The notes beneath the pieces are model-generated. The model did no database searches. It was given only the letters and a program-made list of their open reading frames with translations, and was not told where the DNA came from. Shown piece after piece: positions 5,563 to 7,634 of a stretch of DNA of 7,634 bases. The DNA comes from Paludibacter sp. (GTDB taxonomy: Bacteria > Bacteroidota > Bacteroidia > Bacteroidales > Paludibacteraceae). The DNA is taken from positions 1 through 7,634 of the forward strand of contig JAITXR010000394.1 in assembly GCA_031284665.1 (NCBI GenBank). The letters run 5' to 3'. The position numbers were made by a program, and so were the translations under genes. How positions within the stretch are numbered: position 1 is the first letter of the stretch; each line of letters begins with the position of its first letter.

Positions 5563-6858
5563 ATGAACTTTGTACAAGAACTCCAATGGCGCGGGATGAT
5601 TCACAGCATTATGCCCGGCACCGAAGAATTATTACAACGCGAAATCACCACAGCATACGTTGGCATAGACCCTACTGCCGATTCCTTACACATAGGGCAT
5701 TTGGTAAGCATTATGATGTTGCGCCATTTTCAGCGCGCAGGACACAAACCGATTGCTCTTGTGGGCGGCGCAACAGGTATGATTGGCGACCCTTCGCTCA
5801 AATCGGCAGAACGTAACTTGCTCGACGAAACTACTTTACGGCATAATCAGGAAAGCATTAAAGCGCAACTTGCCCGCTTTCTCGATTTTGAAAGCAACGC
5901 CCCAAACGCCGCCGAATTAGTGAACAACTACGATTGGATGAAAGATTACGGATTTCTGCATTTTATCCGCGATATTGGCAAATATATTACCGTAAATTAT
6001 ATGATGGCTAAAGATTCGGTCAAAAAACGCCTGTCAAGCGAATCGAGCGAAGGAATGTCGTTTACCGAATTTTCGTATCAACTACTTCAGGGATACGACT
6101 TTATGTGGCTTTTTGAAAACAAAAACTGCAAATTGCAAATGGGCGGCTCCGACCAATGGGGAAATATCACTACCGGCACCGACCTTATTCGCAAAAAACT
6201 TGGTGCTGAGGCATTTGCACTTACTTGTCCGCTAATTACAAAGGCGGATGGCGGAAAATTCGGCAAAACCGAAAGTGGTAACGTCTGGCTCGACCGCCGA
6301 TATACAACGCCTTATAAATTCTATCAGTTTTGGCTCAATGTAAGCGATGCTGATGCCGAAAAATACATTAAAATTTTTACATCAATCGGCAAAGCGGAAA
6401 TCGACAGTTTAATAACCGAACACGCCGCTGCGCCACATTTGCGAATACTGCAAAAGCGTCTCGCTCAGGAAATTACCACACTTGTACACTCGCAAGCCGA
6501 TTACGAGGCAGCAGTTGAGGCATCGTCAATTCTATTTGGAAATGCCACTGCCGAAACGCTGAAAAAATTAGATGAGGACACTTTTTTAAGTGTTTTCGAA
6601 GGAGTAGAAAAATTTAGTATTGCTCGCTCCGACCTCGAAAGCGGAATAAAAGCAATAGATTTACTTGTTGACAAAGCAGCAGTTTTCCCATCAAAAGGCG
6701 AAATGCGAAAACTTGTACAATCAGGCGGCGCAAGCATCAACAAAGAAAAACTTGCAGATTTTGACACTATAATTACAAGTGACAAATTGCTGAACAATAA
6801 GTATTTGCTTGTTACCAAAGGAAAAAAAAATAATTATTTATTAATGGTTAATGATTAA
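5563..6858 (+). CDS. tyrS: Tyrosyl-tRNA synthetase
   Basis: This 431-residue class I enzyme charges tRNA-Tyr with tyrosine using ATP in the cytoplasm. The Rossmann catalytic domain carries [15 protein letters not shown] (residues 32-46, HIGH at 43-46), the tyrosine-binding helix YQLLQGYDF (172-180), [11 protein letters not shown] (192-202) and the KMSKS-equivalent KFGKT (232-236). A helical tRNA-binding region follows, then a C-terminal S4-type RNA-binding domain (about 365-427: [27 protein letters not shown]). The length is normal for bacterial TyrS. The start is the ATG at 5563, immediately upstream of the conserved N-terminus; there is no Shine-Dalgarno, as usual in this phylum. It is transcribed alone from the promoter at 5494-5524, divergently from the ileS fragment. 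The final residues MVND and the TAA are written in a TTAATGG-type repeat array, apparently a repeat-derived tail after the natural end near KGKKNNYLL. Confidence 0.97.
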   Translation: MNFVQELQWRGMIHSIMPGTEELLQREITTAYVGIDPTADSLHIGHLVSIMMLRHFQRAGHKPIALVGGATGMIGDPSLKSAERNLLDETTLRHNQESIKAQLARFLDFESNAPNAAELVNNYDWMKDYGFLHFIRDIGKYITVNYMMAKDSVKKRLSSESSEGMSFTEFSYQLLQGYDFMWLFENKNCKLQMGGSDQWGNITTGTDLIRKKLGAEAFALTCPLITKADGGKFGKTESGNVWLDRRYTTPYKFYQFWLNVSDADAEKYIKIFTSIGKAEIDSLITEHAAAPHLRILQKRLAQEITTLVHSQADYEAAVEASSILFGNATAETLKKLDEDTFLSVFEGVEKFSIARSDLESGIKAIDLLVDKAAVFPSKGEMRKLVQSGGASINKEKLADFDTIITSDKLLNNKYLLVTKGKKNNYLLMVND

Positions 6859-6864
6859 TGGTTA
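6841..6864. repeat. TTAATGG repeat array overlapping the tyrS stop; left arm of a 24-bp inverted repeat
   Basis: The 24 bases are three degenerate units (TTAATGG, TTAATGA, TTAATGG plus TTA). They are the exact reverse complement of 7580-7603. The codons for M-V-N-D and the TAA stop of tyrS (6844-6858) lie within it. Confidence 0.85.
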
Positions 6865-6871
6865 TTTTGCC

Positions 6872-6931
6872 TTGAACCTTGATTTTAATAAGATTTAGAA
6901 GATTGGCAAGATAAAGAGTCCGTCATTCTTG
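6872..6931 (-). repeat. Dispersed intergenic repeat, copy C (inverted)
   Basis: Read on the minus strand this stretch resembles copy A at 29-72. Positions 6880-6896 are the exact reverse complement of 56-72 over 17 bases, and the flanks show the same 9-bp periodicity (CCAATCTTC, TAAATCTTA, TTAAAATCA). It lies just after tyrS. Nothing else is recognisable between here and the next repeat at 7022. Confidence 0.6.
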
Positions 6932-7021
6932 GTAAACCAAGTGGCAAGCGATTAGCGAGGGTATTTCTCAAAGCAATCAGAGCAAGAAAAAGACATTTTT
7001 TGAACACGAAGACACAAAGAA

Positions 7022-7255
7022 CAGTGATGAACGATTAATGATGAGTGATGAACGTCTGCCACCCGATAACTCCGTAGGAGTTGCCTGTCCCGATAGCTAT
7101 CGGGAAACCCCGAGTGTAACTCGGGGTAAAAGTGCCCCACTCACTCCACAACCCCGTAGCGGGTTGCACCTTAAATAATGTTGAAAATAAGGTAATGAGG
7201 TTTATGTTTGGGAAATTTATCGGCTACTGAGCTTGTTCTGTAAAGAAAATTAGGT
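7022..7255. repeat. Structured intergenic repeat, copy 2 (four hairpins plus an extra palindrome)
   Basis: Direct copy of the element at 3371-3589. H1 is at 7068-7082, H2 at 7107-7127, H3 at 7149-7166 and H4 at 7168-7193, with the hairpin sequences unchanged. The H1-H2 linker carries an additional perfect 18-bp palindrome, TCCCGATAGCTATCGGGA, at 7088-7105 that copy 1 lacks, and the H2-H3 linker is also unrelated to that of copy 1. The tail from 7168 to about 7255 is conserved with a few substitutions and one single-base length change. The entire gap 6859-7611 contains no gene I can support. Confidence 0.85.
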
Positions 7256-7331
7256 AAAAATAAGGTTTTCGCAATGACGGGCTGTAGATGTGTTGCCAGC
7301 ATCTTGCCCTGAAAATCTTTTAATCCTGAAA

Positions 7332-7349
7332 TCCTGATAGCTATCGGGA
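7332..7349. repeat. Second copy of the GATAGCTATC palindrome
   Basis: TCCTGATAGCTATCGGGA differs by one base from the palindrome at 7088-7105, leaving a G-T wobble in the arms. It follows a degenerate AATCCTG/AATCTTT tandem at about 7310-7335 with the same 9-bp rhythm as the other intergenic arrays. No T-run follows directly, so it is not an evident terminator. Confidence 0.65.
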
Positions 7350-7484
7350 AATTCATACAAAGAAAAAAAGAAAAAAAAATTTTTTGAACAGAAAGGCAAT
7401 AAGACAAGAAGATACGACAAAATACAATACATTGATTTTTAGCGAATAACAAAAATACGTCATTCTATGTATTTCCCGACGTGT

Positions 7485-7507
7485 CCCGATTTATCGTGGA
7501 TGTATCG
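7485..7507. repeat. Second copy of the 23-bp dispersed motif
   Basis: Identical over 23 bases to 3318-3340. In this copy the closing arm is degraded (ATCGTG in place of ATCGGG), so the palindrome of the first copy is incomplete. Confidence 0.7.
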
Positions 7508-7579
7508 TGGCAGCAATCCAGAAAAATTTGATTATTGAAATCATTAAATTAATAACAACCTCAATAAAAACCGCCAAAT

Positions 7580-7608
7580 TAACCATTAATCATTAACCAT
7601 TAACCATT
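7580..7608. repeat. ATTAACC tandem array ahead of the last gene; right arm of a 24-bp inverted repeat
   Basis: Degenerate 7-bp units (TTAACCA, TTAATCA, TTAACCA, TTAACCA, TT) end 3 bp before the ATG at 7612. Positions 7580-7603 are the exact reverse complement of 6841-6864. Its place directly before a start codon means that any change in unit number would alter the leader of the downstream gene. Confidence 0.85.
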
Positions 7609-7611
7609 ATT

Positions 7612-7634
7612 ATGAGCGTCTTTGATGAATATAT
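7612..7634 (+). CDS. Probable start of a gene truncated by the window end
   Basis: An ATG at 7612 opens a frame reading M-S-V-F-D-E-Y that is still open at the last base of the window. It follows an A-rich leader without Shine-Dalgarno, as for the other genes here, after a gene-free stretch of 750 bp, so a gene start is plausible. Seven codons are too few to identify the product. Confidence 0.4.

Noticed and set aside
7171..7452. Minus-strand frames of 60-93 codons downstream of tyrS
   Set aside because: The peptides are Phe/Ser/Leu-rich products of A-rich DNA and include the tail of the structured repeat. No conserved pattern is visible.

Overview
The window looks like chromosomal DNA of a member of the Bacteroidota, probably an uncultured Bacteroidales-like or marine/environmental lineage. 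Four things point there: the tyrS promoter has the phylum's TTTG / TAnnTTTG architecture; starts lack Shine-Dalgarno sequences and sit behind A-rich leaders; the first gene has an amidase-golvesin-FN3 architecture that I associate with this phylum; and the intergenic DNA is full of short degenerate tandem repeats and small palindromes. The assignment is an inference, since no rRNA or tRNA is present.

Layout. Positions 1-149 hold a dispersed repeat and a hairpin just ahead of the first gene. Positions 150-3116 (+) encode a large secreted N-acetylmuramoyl-L-alanine amidase-like protein, whose Amidase_3 fold is interrupted by a golvesin-like domain and followed by an FN3 domain and a C-terminal domain. 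Positions 3117-3716 contain no gene I can support and are a mosaic of repeats. On the minus strand lie a SpoU/TrmH-family RNA 2'-O-methyltransferase (3717-4463) and, 25 bp upstream of it, a reading frame covering only the middle of isoleucyl-tRNA synthetase (4489-5193). That fragment keeps the KMSKR signature and the start of the anticodon-binding region but lacks both ends of the enzyme. Positions 5194-5562 are a divergent intergenic region with more short tandem repeats and a good tyrS promoter. Complete tyrosyl-tRNA synthetase follows (5563-6858, +). Positions 6859-7611 are again a gene-free repeat mosaic, and a probable new gene starts at 7612 and runs off the window.

How it fits together. 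Protein synthesis and RNA modification genes (tyrS, the ileS fragment, the methyltransferase) sit beside an envelope hydrolase. There is no sign of a defence system, prophage, secretion cluster or CRISPR array. The unusual material is the non-coding DNA. Two direct copies of a ~220-235 bp structured repeat share four small hairpins, three of them with the same GTA loop, joined by variable linkers. Several unrelated short-unit (7-9 bp) tandem arrays touch gene ends. A 24-bp exact inverted repeat brackets the 6841-7603 region and supplies the last codons and stop of tyrS. I did not find a convincing new multi-gene system. The two observations most worth checking are the structured repeat and the doubly truncated ileS frame.
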